Origin: Chloroflexota bacterium
GTDB taxonomy: Bacteria > Chloroflexota > Anaerolineae > UBA1429
Assembly: GCA_021372475.1 (NCBI GenBank)
Contig: JAJFUJ010000078.1
Coordinates: 1-44,625 of the forward strand
Reading direction: 5' to 3'
DNA length: 44,625 nt
Position 1 is the stretch's first letter, and every line of letters begins with the position of its first letter. Under the pieces are notes generated by a model that did not search any database, was not told where the DNA came from, and saw only the letters and a program-made list of their open reading frames with translations. This document shows, piece by piece, positions 35,206-44,428 of the stretch. A program made the position numbers and the translations under genes.

Positions 35206-37380
35206 ATGCCGGATATCGAGGGTTACGTCGAACGCATCACTTATTATTCCGCCGAAAGCGGATATACCGTGCTGCGCCTCAGGCCTGCGGATAGCGGCTC
35301 TGCCCAACTCATCACCGTGGTGGGCACGCTGCCGGAAGTCAAACCGGGCGAACACCTGCACCTGGGGGGTGAGTGGACCAAGCATCCCAAATACGGCAGC
35401 CAGTTTAGCGCCTCCAAGCTGGAGCGCCTCTTGCCGCAGGATGTCGAGGGAATCCGCCGGTTTCTCGGCTCCGGATTGATCAAGGGGATCGGTCCGCGCA
35501 CCGCCGAGAAAATCGTGGCAGTGTTCGGCAGCCGGACGCTGGAGATTATCGAGAACGAGCCCGAACGGTTGAGCGAGGTGCCCGGGCTGCCCAGGAACCG
35601 CCAGCAGCTCATCACGGCTGGCTGGCAGGAGCACAAGGCTTCGAGCGAAGCGGTGGTGTTCTTTCAGCAATACGGCCTGAGCACCAATCTGGCGCTGCGC
35701 GTCTATCGAGTCTATGGCGAGGCGACCCTGGCGCGCGTGCGCGAGAACCCTTATCAGCTTATTCGCGATATCCGAGGTATCGGCTTTAAGACGGCCGACC
35801 GCATCGCGCGCGCCCTCGGCTTGCCGCAGGATGCCCCGGCGCGCCTGCAGGCAGGCATTCAGCATGCCCTGCAGCAGGCTTCGGAGGAAGGGCATGTCTT
35901 TCTGCCAGAGTCCGAGCTGCTCAAGACAAGCGCCGAATTGTTGAGCATCCCCAGCGAGCAAATCAGGCCAGCGCTCGACCACTTGAGCGCCGAGCACGCC
36001 GTTATTCGCGACAACGAGATATGCGTGGGGGAAGCTGCCGTCTATGAACATGCGCAGTATGCGGCTGAGCGTGAATGCGCAGAGCTGCTTGGACAGCTTA
36101 TCCGCAGCCAGTCCAGGCTGGCGGGTTTAACGCAGCTCGCGCTCGCGCCGTCCGCCCAGACGCCCGAGCTCTCCGCGGAGCAACAGGCAGCGCTCAGCAT
36201 GGTCTGGCAGCATCCGGTAAGCATCCTGACAGGCGGCCCTGGCACAGGTAAAACGACCACCCTGCGCGCTCTGATCGAGCTGGCCGAACGCGCCCGCCAC
36301 CCGTATGTGCTGGTCTCACCGACCGGACGGGCGGCTAAACGCCTAACGGAGGCCACTGGCCGACCGGCGCAAACCATCCATCGCCTGCTGGGATATACGC
36401 CGAACGACGGGTTCAAACTCAACCGTTCGGCATCGCTCAAGGCGCACTTGGTGGTGGTGGATGAAGCATCTATGCTCGAGCTGGCGCTTTTCCATAGCCT
36501 GCTAGAGGCTGTTGAGCCGGGCACGCACCTGCTGCTGGTGGGCGATGTGGACCAACTGCCCGCGGTGGGCGCGGGCGATGTGTTGCGCGACCTGGTGCGT
36601 AGCGGCTGTGTGCCCGTGACCCGGCTGACCCAGATTTACCGCCAGGCGGAAGGCAGCCAGATTATCAGCAACGCCCACCGTATCAACGCAGGCTATATGC
36701 CGGATTGGAGCGAGCCGTATGGCGATTTCTACTTTTTCGGCCAGGAAAACCCCGAGGCGGCTGCGGAGCTGATTGTCGATATCGTCGATAAACGTATTCC
36801 GGACAAGTTCGGTTACGACCCACTGCGCGATATCCAGGTGCTGGCGCCGATGTACCGCGGCCCAGCCGGCGTATCCAACTTGAATACTTTGCTGCAGGCT
36901 CAGTTGAACCCCGAAGCGCGCAACAAGCCGGAACATGCCTTTGGCGAAAGGCTCTGGCGAGTGGGTGACCGCGTGATGCAAATCCGCAATAACTACGATA
37001 AAGAGGTTTTCAACGGGGATATCGGCCGGCTGTGTGCGCTCGATTCCGAGGAGCAAACGCTCGCGGTGCAGTTCGATGATAAAACTGTGCCGTATGACTG
37101 GCTAGAGGTCGATGAGCTAGTGCACGCCTATGCCATCAGCATCCACAAAGCGCAGGGCTCCGAGTTTCCGGTGGTGGTGGTGCCGCTGCTGACCCAGCAT
37201 TATGTGATGCTGCAGCGCAACCTGCTCTATACCGCCGTCACCAGGGCGCGTAAGCTGTGCATCCTGGTGGGCTCGCGCAAAGCTGTGGCCATGGCGGTGC
37301 ACAACAACAAAACCCAGCAGCGCTGGAGCGGGTTGGCTAAACGGTTGAACGATGTGTTACCCGCAGAGCTCAAGGTGTAA
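35206..37380 (+). CDS. recD2: ATP-dependent 5'-3' DNA helicase RecD2
   Basis: A 724-residue RecD2-type helicase, the form found without RecB and RecC. The N-terminal oligonucleotide-binding-like part is followed by tandem helix-hairpin-helix repeats (GLIKGIGPRTAEKIVAVFG and IRGIGFKTADRIARALG). The SF1 motor has Walker A GGPGTGKTTT near 345, VDEASML as motif II and AYAISIHKAQGSEFPVV as a late SF1 motif. It acts in DNA repair and replication-fork processing. Its stop overlaps the convergent M42 gene by 11 bp. Confidence 0.97.
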   Translation: MPDIEGYVERITYYSAESGYTVLRLRPADSGSAQLITVVGTLPEVKPGEHLHLGGEWTKHPKYGSQFSASKLERLLPQDVEGIRRFLGSGLIKGIGPRTAEKIVAVFGSRTLEIIENEPERLSEVPGLPRNRQQLITAGWQEHKASSEAVVFFQQYGLSTNLALRVYRVYGEATLARVRENPYQLIRDIRGIGFKTADRIARALGLPQDAPARLQAGIQHALQQASEEGHVFLPESELLKTSAELLSIPSEQIRPALDHLSAEHAVIRDNEICVGEAAVYEHAQYAAERECAELLGQLIRSQSRLAGLTQLALAPSAQTPELSAEQQAALSMVWQHPVSILTGGPGTGKTTTLRALIELAERARHPYVLVSPTGRAAKRLTEATGRPAQTIHRLLGYTPNDGFKLNRSASLKAHLVVVDEASMLELALFHSLLEAVEPGTHLLLVGDVDQLPAVGAGDVLRDLVRSGCVPVTRLTQIYRQAEGSQIISNAHRINAGYMPDWSEPYGDFYFFGQENPEAAAELIVDIVDKRIPDKFGYDPLRDIQVLAPMYRGPAGVSNLNTLLQAQLNPEARNKPEHAFGERLWRVGDRVMQIRNNYDKEVFNGDIGRLCALDSEEQTLAVQFDDKTVPYDWLEVDELVHAYAISIHKAQGSEFPVVVVPLLTQHYVMLQRNLLYTAVTRARKLCILVGSRKAVAMAVHNNKTQQRWSGLAKRLNDVLPAELKV

Positions 37381-38434
37381 GCAGATAGGCTAACAACAGC
37401 TTGGTAGTGGCCTCCAGGCTGTCGCGATGAGTGCGCTCGTAGGCATGGCTGGCATCCAGACCGGGGCCAATCAGCGCTACACGCACGTCGCCACCTGCCC
37501 GCAGAAAGGCGCTGCCGTCCGAGCCGTAGTTGGGATAGGTATCCAGTTTATAGGGGATCCCCTCCTGCTTACAAAGCGCGGATAGGCGCCGGGTCAAATC
37601 CAGGTCGTAGGGACCCGTAGAGTCTTTGACGCCGATGCCCACCGAGTACTCATCCGAGTTCTGGTGTTCCCCGGTCGTGCTGGCAGCCATATCGACCACC
37701 ACATACTCGTGCACATCCGAGGGGATGCCGGCGCTGGCGCCATGTCCAACCTCCTCATAGTTGCTAAAGAAAAAGGTAGTGCGCTGCGCCGGCGCTGCGC
37801 CGAGCTCGCGCAGGGCTAGCAGCGCGCCGTAAAGCGCTGCCACGCCGGCTTTGTCATCCAGGTGGCGCGATTTGACATAACCTGTGTCGGTAACCTCGAC
37901 GCGCGGATCAAAAAAGACCAAGTCGCCCACATCGATGCCAAGAGCCTGCGTCTCCTCTTTATTGGAGGCGCGCACGTCCAAGCGCACTTCCATGCGTTCG
38001 GCATCGCGGTGGCTTTCACGCAGCTCTGAGGGAGCTGTATGAACACTGGGGCTGATTGTTTGTATCGTACCGCGTATGCGTTTGCCGCTGATGAGCGACT
38101 GAACCGTTACATTCTCGCTCTCAACCGCCTGCCAGCCGTAACCGCCTAACTGCGTAAGCAGCAGGCGCCCATTGCTCTTGACCTCACGCACCATCGCTCC
38201 CAGGGTATCGACATGTGCGGAGATCGCCCGCGGTGAGTCGTCGCGCTGGCCGGCGAGGGTCAGGATTAGCGCCCCCTTGCGATTATACGCCACCGTCAGG
38301 CTGGGCAGATTCATCGGCTCGATAGCCCGCCAGACGTACTGCATCACTTCTTGATAATAACCGGTCGGGCTGGGAGTATTCAACAGACCGCTCAGGAAAT
38401 CGATCACGCGCTCAGTATCGACCGGCAGGTTCAT
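37370..38434 (-). CDS. M42-family metallo-aminopeptidase
   Basis: A 354-residue dinuclear metallopeptidase. Ligands and catalytic residues are all visible: His74 and Asp76 (SAHVDTLG), bridging Asp193 (RHLDDKAG), Glu227/Glu228 (YEEVGHG), Asp248 (VVDMA) and a C-terminal His at 329 or 335 (HAYERTH). M42 enzymes (TET aminopeptidase, glutamyl aminopeptidase, FrvX) form dodecameric shells that degrade cytoplasmic peptides. It shares a divergent promoter region with the epimerase gene. Confidence 0.94.
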   Translation of the reverse strand: MNLPVDTERVIDFLSGLLNTPSPTGYYQEVMQYVWRAIEPMNLPSLTVAYNRKGALILTLAGQRDDSPRAISAHVDTLGAMVREVKSNGRLLLTQLGGYGWQAVESENVTVQSLISGKRIRGTIQTISPSVHTAPSELRESHRDAERMEVRLDVRASNKEETQALGIDVGDLVFFDPRVEVTDTGYVKSRHLDDKAGVAALYGALLALRELGAAPAQRTTFFFSNYEEVGHGASAGIPSDVHEYVVVDMAASTTGEHQNSDEYSVGIGVKDSTGPYDLDLTRRLSALCKQEGIPYKLDTYPNYGSDGSAFLRAGGDVRVALIGPGLDASHAYERTHRDSLEATTKLLLAYLLTP

Positions 38435-38468
38435 TTGGCAGCGCCTCCATATGTTGGCTAACGGGTTG

Positions 38469-38498
38469 ATAATAGCACAAAGGGAGTGTGTCGAGCAA
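38469..38498 (-). promoter_or_regulatory. Promoter of the M42 peptidase gene
   Basis: On the minus strand TTGCTC (38498-38493), an 18-bp spacer and TATTAT (38474-38469) lie about 35 bp before the start codon. Confidence 0.45.
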
Positions 38499-38510
38499 AG
38501 TAACGAGGCT

Positions 38511-38539
38511 CTGACAAGGCGTTAGCATGCGGATATAAT
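38511..38539 (+). promoter_or_regulatory. Strong promoter of the epimerase/fucosidase operon
   Basis: CTGACA (38511-38516), an exact 17-bp spacer and a perfect TATAAT (38534-38539) precede the epimerase ATG by 37 bp. It is the best sigma-70-like match seen in the window and probably drives the operon up to the right edge. Confidence 0.75.
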
Positions 38540-38576
38540 AGCCGAGTAAATCGCAACCCGCACGGAGGGGATAAAT

Positions 38577-39578
38577 ATGCGCGTGTTGTTCATCGGCGGC
38601 ACCGGCAACATCAGCTCCGCCTGTGTGGAGCGGGCTCTGCAGGAGGGCTGGCAGGTGGCGCTGCTCAACCGCGGGCACAGCGACGTGACGCAGCCGGGGC
38701 TCCAAACGTTCATCGGCGACCGCAACGACCTGGCCGTGCTGGCTGAAGCGGCCTCCTCTAAGCCGGATGTAGTGGTGGATTTTGTGGGCTATACCCCGCA
38801 GCAAATCGACCTGGATATGGAAGCCTTCTCCGGCAAAATCAGCCAGTACATCTATATCAGCTCAGCCAGCGTATATCTGAAGCCGCTGCCCAGTTACTTG
38901 ATCACCGAGAACACGCCCCTAGGGAATCCCTATTGGCCTTATGCCCAGGAAAAGATTGCCTGCGAGGAGCGCCTGATGCGCGCCTATCATATGGACGGCT
39001 TCCCCGTCACCATCATACGGCCGTCCTATACCTACGGCCCAACCTGGATTCCGGCCGGAGTGGGTGGGCACGGCTATACCATCGTCGAGCGCATGCGTCG
39101 CGGTGCGCCGGTGATCTCCCACGGCGACGGGCAATCGCTGTGGGTCTTAACCCACACCAGCGATTTCGCCGTCGGGCTGATCGGGTTGATGGGCAGCTCG
39201 AAGGCGATCGGCGAAGCCTTTCACATCACTTCCGATGAGGTATTTACCTGGGATGCCATCTACCGCACCATCGCACATGCGGCCGGCTGTGCGGCGAAGC
39301 TGGTACATATCCCTTCGGATTGGATTGCCGGCATCTATCCGGATTGGGGCATGGGATTGCTGGGCGATAAAATGCACAGCGCTGTCTATGACAACAGTAA
39401 AATAAAACGCTTTGTGCCCGGCTACCAGGCTCATGTCCCATTTAACGAAGGCATAAAACGCTCGCTGGCCTGGCATGATGCTGACCCTGCGCGCTGCCGA
39501 GCGGATCCGAAAACCAACCAACGCATGGACGACCTCATTACGCGTTTTCAGAAACTAGGACTATCCACAGGAGGCTGA
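38577..39578 (+). CDS. NAD-dependent epimerase/dehydratase-family (extended SDR) protein
   Basis: A 333-residue extended short-chain dehydrogenase/reductase beginning MRVLFIGGTGNISSACVERAL, an atypical GGTGxIS dinucleotide loop. The usual YxxxK active site seems replaced by a region around YAQEKIACEERLM, where Tyr and Lys remain spaced by three. IIRPSYTYGP is the normal post-active-site motif. Family members act on nucleotide sugars or are RNA-binding homologues. GGAGGGG precedes the ATG. The next gene starts immediately at its stop, so it is the first gene of the fucosidase operon. Confidence 0.87.
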   Translation: MRVLFIGGTGNISSACVERALQEGWQVALLNRGHSDVTQPGLQTFIGDRNDLAVLAEAASSKPDVVVDFVGYTPQQIDLDMEAFSGKISQYIYISSASVYLKPLPSYLITENTPLGNPYWPYAQEKIACEERLMRAYHMDGFPVTIIRPSYTYGPTWIPAGVGGHGYTIVERMRRGAPVISHGDGQSLWVLTHTSDFAVGLIGLMGSSKAIGEAFHITSDEVFTWDAIYRTIAHAAGCAAKLVHIPSDWIAGIYPDWGMGLLGDKMHSAVYDNSKIKRFVPGYQAHVPFNEGIKRSLAWHDADPARCRADPKTNQRMDDLITRFQKLGLSTGG

Positions 39579-40826
39579 ATGTCCGCTTTACCATCAGCGC
39601 GTCAGTTGAAATATCAGGATTGGGAGTTGGGCTTGTTTCTGCATTTCGGTGTACGTACCTTTAATGAGGGCTACCGCGATTGGGACGAACGCAAAATGCA
39701 GCCAGGCACCTTCAACCCGAGCGAACTGGATTGCGAGCAGTGGGCGCGCACGGCCGCCCAAGCCGGCGTGCGCTATATGGTGCTGGTGGCTAAACACCAC
39801 GACGGCTTCGCCAACTGGCCTTCGCGTTATACCGATTTTTCGGTGGCCAGCACCCCCTGGCGCGGCGGGAAAGGGGATGTGGTGGCCGAGTTTGTCCAGG
39901 CCTGCCGGCGCTACGGGCTAAAGCCGGGCTTGTACTACTCGCCGGCGGATAGCGCCAGCCCAGTTTATCATGAGCCAAAAGCTTACGATGATTATTTCCT
40001 CAACCAAATCAGCGAACTCTTGCTCCCCTACGGCACGATCGACATCCTGTGGTTCGACGGCTGCGGGTCGGCGGGGCATACCTACGACTGGGCGCGTATC
40101 ACCAAGGAAATCCGCCGGATGCAACCCAACATCCTCATCTTTAGCATGGGCGACCCGGATTTCCGCTGGGTAGGCAATGAGTCAGGCATCGCGCCGCAGC
40201 CGTGCTGGAACACCGTGCGCAGCATCGAAACCGCACAAGAGTTTCTGGAAGAACCGCCGGCAGGTGGATTATGGCTGCCCGCCGAGTGCGACTGCCGTAT
40301 GCGCGCGCACAACTGGTTCTACAGCGACCAGGACGCCCATACCGTCAAAAGCGTGGATGAGCTGATGGGGTTGTATTATTATTCGGTCGGGCGGGGCTGT
40401 AACCTGATTTTGAATATCGGTCCGGACCGGCGCGGGCTGCTGCCGGAGCCGGATGCAGCCAGACTGCTCGAGTTCGGCGACGAAATCAAGCGCCGTTTTG
40501 CGCAGCCGATTGCCACACTGGCCGATTGTGCGCGGCAGGGCGATACCTGGGTATACCGCCCGGCCAACCCGCTGCTGGTCGACCACTGCATCGCGCAGGA
40601 GCAGCTCGAACTCGGCGAACGGGTGCGGCAATTTGCGCTCGAGGTCGTCCCGACCAGCGGCGAACAACCTATCACGGTCTATCGCGGGCGTTCGCTCGGG
40701 CACAAGGTTATCTGCGAATTTCCGCTGGTGAGCGCCCGCGAGGTGCGGCTGCATATAAGCGCATCTGCTGGAGAACCAGCGCTGCGTACCCTTTCGTTTT
40801 ATCAGGTGAATGGTCGTCAAGCATAA
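39579..40826 (+). CDS. Alpha-L-fucosidase-like glycoside hydrolase (GH29)
   Basis: A 415-residue GH29-family protein: LGLFLHFGVRTFNEGYRDW at the start, KHHDGFANWPSRYTDFSV as the conserved substrate-binding stretch, and the nucleophile Asp160 in ILWFDGCGS. A C-terminal beta-domain follows after about residue 320. No signal peptide is visible, so it is probably cytoplasmic. Its ATG directly abuts the epimerase stop, with AGGAGG inside the end of that gene. It differs strongly from the other GH29 protein in this window, so the two probably act on different linkages. Confidence 0.9.
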   Translation: MSALPSARQLKYQDWELGLFLHFGVRTFNEGYRDWDERKMQPGTFNPSELDCEQWARTAAQAGVRYMVLVAKHHDGFANWPSRYTDFSVASTPWRGGKGDVVAEFVQACRRYGLKPGLYYSPADSASPVYHEPKAYDDYFLNQISELLLPYGTIDILWFDGCGSAGHTYDWARITKEIRRMQPNILIFSMGDPDFRWVGNESGIAPQPCWNTVRSIETAQEFLEEPPAGGLWLPAECDCRMRAHNWFYSDQDAHTVKSVDELMGLYYYSVGRGCNLILNIGPDRRGLLPEPDAARLLEFGDEIKRRFAQPIATLADCARQGDTWVYRPANPLLVDHCIAQEQLELGERVRQFALEVVPTSGEQPITVYRGRSLGHKVICEFPLVSAREVRLHISASAGEPALRTLSFYQVNGRQA

Positions 40827-40837
40827 GGAGCATACAG

Positions 40838-42676
40838 ATGGTCTGGCAGGCGCCGCGTACTCGACCTTATCTGCTGGTTACGCCGGAGATGCTCGCGAAC
40901 ACCCGCTTGGCGCTCGAGATGGGGCAGCCGTCCACACATGCTGCCTTTGCGCGCTGCGAGCAGCTTGCCCAGCAGGCGCTCGCAATGGAGCTGCCGGTGT
41001 TCAACAACACTTGGTTCATCGGCTTGCAGCGTGCGGATTGGGAACGCACCTGGAACGATGAATGGGTTTACACATGGAAGATACCCGGCGTGCTGGCCGA
41101 CCCGGCGCTGGGTGCAGCACTGCATTATGCCCTGACGGGCGCCCAGGCCAGCTTACGCGGCGCGAAGCGCATCCTGCAGCATGCGCTGGGCTTTTCGTTC
41201 GGAGCCAGCCACTTTGATGTGGGGTTATACTACTCGTTCTGGTGCCTGCCGCTGCTGTTTGCCTATGACTGCATCTATAACGCGCTTACCCCGGAAGAGC
41301 GTCAGCCGATCGAGGAGTGGTTTGCGGCTTTTGGTGCAGCGGTGCGCGCTAACGATGAACTCTGGGTTAAAGAAATCCTGGGGGGCAAACTCAATAACCA
41401 TTATGCCTGGCACAAGTGGGCGCTGGGAGTATATGGGCTGCACAGCGGGCAGGCTGAACTGGTGGAGTATGCCCTGGAAGGTCCGGTTGGTTACCGCGCG
41501 ATGGTCACCCAGGGGCTGCGCGACGACGGGCTGTGGCTGGAATGCTCAACGAACTATAACTTTTCGATCCACCGCCCGCTGACGATGCTGTGTTGGTCGC
41601 TGCGTAACGCTGTTTGGCCGGAGGATATTTTTGCCAAAAGCTTTGCCAGCCAGCGCAGCCTGCTGGATATGTACCTGGCGCCACTCTACTGGCTCTTCCC
41701 GGATGGCAGTGTGCCCAACGTAGGCGATTGTTACGGCGAAAGGGTGTATCTGCCGCAAGCGGAGTATGCTTACGCTTGGGCGGCTTACCGCGACCCACGC
41801 CTGGCCTGGGCATTATCACGGGCACATCAGGAATCTGAGGATTTTAGCGAACGGCTGATTATCACCACCCGAGCGCAAGACCCTGAACCACCGGATATTA
41901 AAACCAGGAATTGGCCGGAGCACGGTTATGCGCTGCTGACCAGCAGGGAAGGGCGGCCGTATTTCACCGAGCGTTCGGCGGCTTGTTTTATTACCTACGG
42001 CTACAGCGGCATCCACAGCCATCAGGACAAACTCTCGTTCGAGCTGCATGCAGCGGGCGAACGCTGGCTCATTGACGGCGAGGCTGAGACGACCTCTGGC
42101 AACGCGTTCCTGGCGCCCATCGAGCGCGAGTTGGGGCGTTCCACTTTGGCGCACAATACCGTGATGGTCGACCAGCGTTCGCAGCGCTCCCTGAATGCTA
42201 ACCTGCCTGCAGTATTCGCTGCTGCGGAACGCCGCATTCTGGTGACCGATGCCGGCGTGCTGTATGCAGGCGTGGAGCAAGCGCGTGAACTGCGCCTGAA
42301 CGACCGCAGCTTGGAGGATTGCTTCATGCTGCGCTCCGACATGGTTCACACTTATGATTATCTGCTGCATTTCGCGGCCGGCGCTGCGCTCGAGCTGCCT
42401 ATCCAACCGGAAGCATGTCCGCTGTGGGAAGCAATCCCTTACAACTGGCTGCGCCGCGTCCGCCGCGCTGAACTAGGCGCAGACAATCTGACGGTCGTTG
42501 CCAGATTGAACGGCAAGACATTGAGGCTGCGTTTAGGCTTTCCTGTAGGCAGCACCCTCTTTGCAGCGGATTTCCCGCGGCGCGACGATTACGCCGAACC
42601 GCAGGTTCCGCTACTCGTGGTCCGCTGCACGGCAAAGGCGGCTGTATTCAAGGCGAGTATCAGTTGGGATGGATAA
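40838..42676 (+). CDS. Heparinase II/III-family protein (polysaccharide lyase-like)
   Basis: A 612-residue protein from the ATG at 40838 (AAGGAG upstream; the earlier open frame overlaps the fucosidase and is not coding). The N-terminal two thirds form an alpha/alpha toroid with family stretches such as LNNHYAWHKWALGVYGLH and DDGLWLECSTNYNFSIHRP. The C-terminal beta-domain has the hallmark HSHQDKLSFELHAAGERWLIDGE. Family members cleave uronic-acid-containing polysaccharides such as heparin, alginate or pectin-like chains. No signal peptide is seen, so it may act on imported oligosaccharides. It sits 11 bp after the fucosidase gene. Confidence 0.9.
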   Translation: MVWQAPRTRPYLLVTPEMLANTRLALEMGQPSTHAAFARCEQLAQQALAMELPVFNNTWFIGLQRADWERTWNDEWVYTWKIPGVLADPALGAALHYALTGAQASLRGAKRILQHALGFSFGASHFDVGLYYSFWCLPLLFAYDCIYNALTPEERQPIEEWFAAFGAAVRANDELWVKEILGGKLNNHYAWHKWALGVYGLHSGQAELVEYALEGPVGYRAMVTQGLRDDGLWLECSTNYNFSIHRPLTMLCWSLRNAVWPEDIFAKSFASQRSLLDMYLAPLYWLFPDGSVPNVGDCYGERVYLPQAEYAYAWAAYRDPRLAWALSRAHQESEDFSERLIITTRAQDPEPPDIKTRNWPEHGYALLTSREGRPYFTERSAACFITYGYSGIHSHQDKLSFELHAAGERWLIDGEAETTSGNAFLAPIERELGRSTLAHNTVMVDQRSQRSLNANLPAVFAAAERRILVTDAGVLYAGVEQARELRLNDRSLEDCFMLRSDMVHTYDYLLHFAAGAALELPIQPEACPLWEAIPYNWLRRVRRAELGADNLTVVARLNGKTLRLRLGFPVGSTLFAADFPRRDDYAEPQVPLLVVRCTAKAAVFKASISWDG

Positions 42677-42685
42677 GGGGGTTAT

Positions 42686-43627
42686 ATGATGGAATCCGAT
42701 AAACCGGGCAGAACGGTGCGCATCGTCTCGCTCAGTTTTGCGCCAGGTAAAAGCCTGGAAGAAATAGTTGGCCTAGTTGCTGCAGAAGCCGCTAAAGGTT
42801 GCGACCTGCTTGCCCTGCCGGAGACCTGGCGCGGTCAGGGCGAAAACACAGCGGAAGCGCTGGATGGCCCAACCATCTGCGCGATGTCCGCGCTGGCTAA
42901 AGCCAACCACACCTATATCATCTGCCCTATCGACCGCATGGCAGGCGCACGGCGCTACAACACCGCGGTGCTGCTCGACCGCACCGGCCGGATCGCCGGG
43001 ATGTATGACAAGCAGTATCCCTATTGGGGTGAATTAGGCTTGGTTCCACCGACGACGCCGGGAGATATTGTCCCGGTATTCCGCACCGATTTTGGAATGC
43101 TCGGCCTAGCTATCTGCTTTGACGTCAACTTCCCTGAGGTCTGGCAGCGCCTGGCGGAGCAGGGAGCAGAGCTGGTCGTTTGGAGCAGCGCATACTCGGC
43201 CGGCAGCACACTGCAATCCCACGCTCTGCAGCACAACTACTATATCGTCACCAGCACTTGCACTTGCGACTGCCTGGTTTATGATATCACCGGCCGGCTG
43301 CTGCATGACCAACAGCAGCCCGAGCTGAACATCAGCCGGCTGACGCTGGACCTTGACCGGGGCATTTACCATGAGAACTTTAACATGGAAAGGTGCGCAC
43401 GGCTGCTGGCTGAGCATGCCGACGAGATTGAGCGTGAACTCTGGATGGAGCGCGAGCAGTGGTTTGTGCTGAGAAGTAAAAAGGCGGGAGTAAGTGCCCG
43501 CGAATTAGCGCATCAGTATGGGCTGGAGGAACTGCGCGACTATATTACCCGCAGCCGCAGCGCCATCGACCGGCTGCGGGCAGCCGCTGCAGCGAGAGAT
43601 GAGGAGATCGAACAGAAAGGAGCCTGA
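42686..43627 (+). CDS. Carbon-nitrogen hydrolase (nitrilase superfamily)
   Basis: A 313-residue protein with the full Glu-Lys-Cys set: Glu46 (LALPETW), Lys109 (YDKQYPY) and Cys144 (LAICFDVNFPE). These enzymes hydrolyse amides, carbamoyl groups or nitriles. The last 80 residues are an added charged helical tail ending in a possible coiled coil (SRSAIDRLRAAAAARDEEIEQ), longer than usual. AAGGGGG precedes two ATGs. Its stop overlaps the next ATG (TGATG). In this sugar operon an N-acyl or carbamoyl sugar derivative is a reasonable but unproven substrate. Confidence 0.92.
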   Translation: MMESDKPGRTVRIVSLSFAPGKSLEEIVGLVAAEAAKGCDLLALPETWRGQGENTAEALDGPTICAMSALAKANHTYIICPIDRMAGARRYNTAVLLDRTGRIAGMYDKQYPYWGELGLVPPTTPGDIVPVFRTDFGMLGLAICFDVNFPEVWQRLAEQGAELVVWSSAYSAGSTLQSHALQHNYYIVTSTCTCDCLVYDITGRLLHDQQQPELNISRLTLDLDRGIYHENFNMERCARLLAEHADEIERELWMEREQWFVLRSKKAGVSARELAHQYGLEELRDYITRSRSAIDRLRAAAAARDEEIEQKGA

Positions 43628-44427
43628 TGGCAGATAAAACAATCCAGTTCAGCGTATTTACCAAGCCATGGCGCACAATGCCGCTAGCGGAGCTGGCGCA
43701 AATGGTGCATGCATTAGGGTTCGACGGCATTGAGCTGCCGGTACGGCCGGGATTCCAGATAGAACCCGAGCACATTGAGTCCGAGTTGCCCAGGGCGCAG
43801 GCGCTGCTGGCCGAATACGGCGTTTCGATTTTAAGCGTAGCCGGATCGCTGGACGAACGCGCTATCGCGGGCTGCGCGGCTGCCAGCGTGCCTGTGCTGC
43901 GTGTGATGGCGCCGATCGGGCCGCAAGGCTATTATCCGGCGGTTGACGCGGCGCGACGTGTGTTCGACGACCTGCAGCCGGCCTGCGAGCGCTGCGGCGT
44001 CACCATCGGCGTGCAGAACCACTGTAGTCGCTTTGTGCAAAACGCGATGGGGCTCAACCATCTGCTGGCTCCCTACGACCGGCGTTATGTCGCTGCCGTG
44101 CTCGATTTCGCCCACTGCGCCCTGAACGGCGAGGAACCCGAGCTGGCTCTGGATATCATCTGGGATAAGCTAGCGATGGTGAACCTTAAAAACGCTTTTT
44201 GGCAGCGCAGCAACGGCCCGGAGGCCGAATTCGCCCTCTGGCAACCTTACTGGACAAGCGGGAACCAGGGATTGGCCAACTGGCCCAGAGTGGTCAGCGA
44301 GCTCAAACGCCGGCGTTACCAGGGTGTCGTTTGCCTGACGGCCGAATATTCGGACGAAACCGCCGTCAATCGGCTGATTGCGGGCGATATCCGGTTCGCC
44401 AAGTCACTGTTTGCTCAGGAGGGATAA
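43627..44427 (+). CDS. Sugar phosphate isomerase/epimerase-family (xylose isomerase-like TIM barrel) protein
   Basis: A 266-residue TIM-barrel protein of the AP-endonuclease-2/xylose-isomerase-like family: LGFDGIELPVRPGF near 30-45, IGVQNHCSRFVQN in the middle (QNH as a metal-ligand stretch), VLDFAHCALNGEEPE near 157-170 (D-x-x-H), and GVVCLTAEY near the end with Glu. These enzymes isomerise or epimerise free or phosphorylated sugars or inosose. Its ATG overlaps the nitrilase stop in TGATG, so it is translationally coupled, and a Gfo/Idh gene follows after 1 bp, a common pairing in inositol and keto-sugar pathways. Confidence 0.88.
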   Translation: MADKTIQFSVFTKPWRTMPLAELAQMVHALGFDGIELPVRPGFQIEPEHIESELPRAQALLAEYGVSILSVAGSLDERAIAGCAAASVPVLRVMAPIGPQGYYPAVDAARRVFDDLQPACERCGVTIGVQNHCSRFVQNAMGLNHLLAPYDRRYVAAVLDFAHCALNGEEPELALDIIWDKLAMVNLKNAFWQRSNGPEAEFALWQPYWTSGNQGLANWPRVVSELKRRRYQGVVCLTAEYSDETAVNRLIAGDIRFAKSLFAQEG

Positions 44428-44428
44428 T

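Noticed and set aside
40526-40837. N-terminal extension of the heparinase-like gene overlapping the fucosidase gene
   Set aside because: It lies out of frame inside the fucosidase. The ATG at 40838 has an AAGGAG site and a family-like start.
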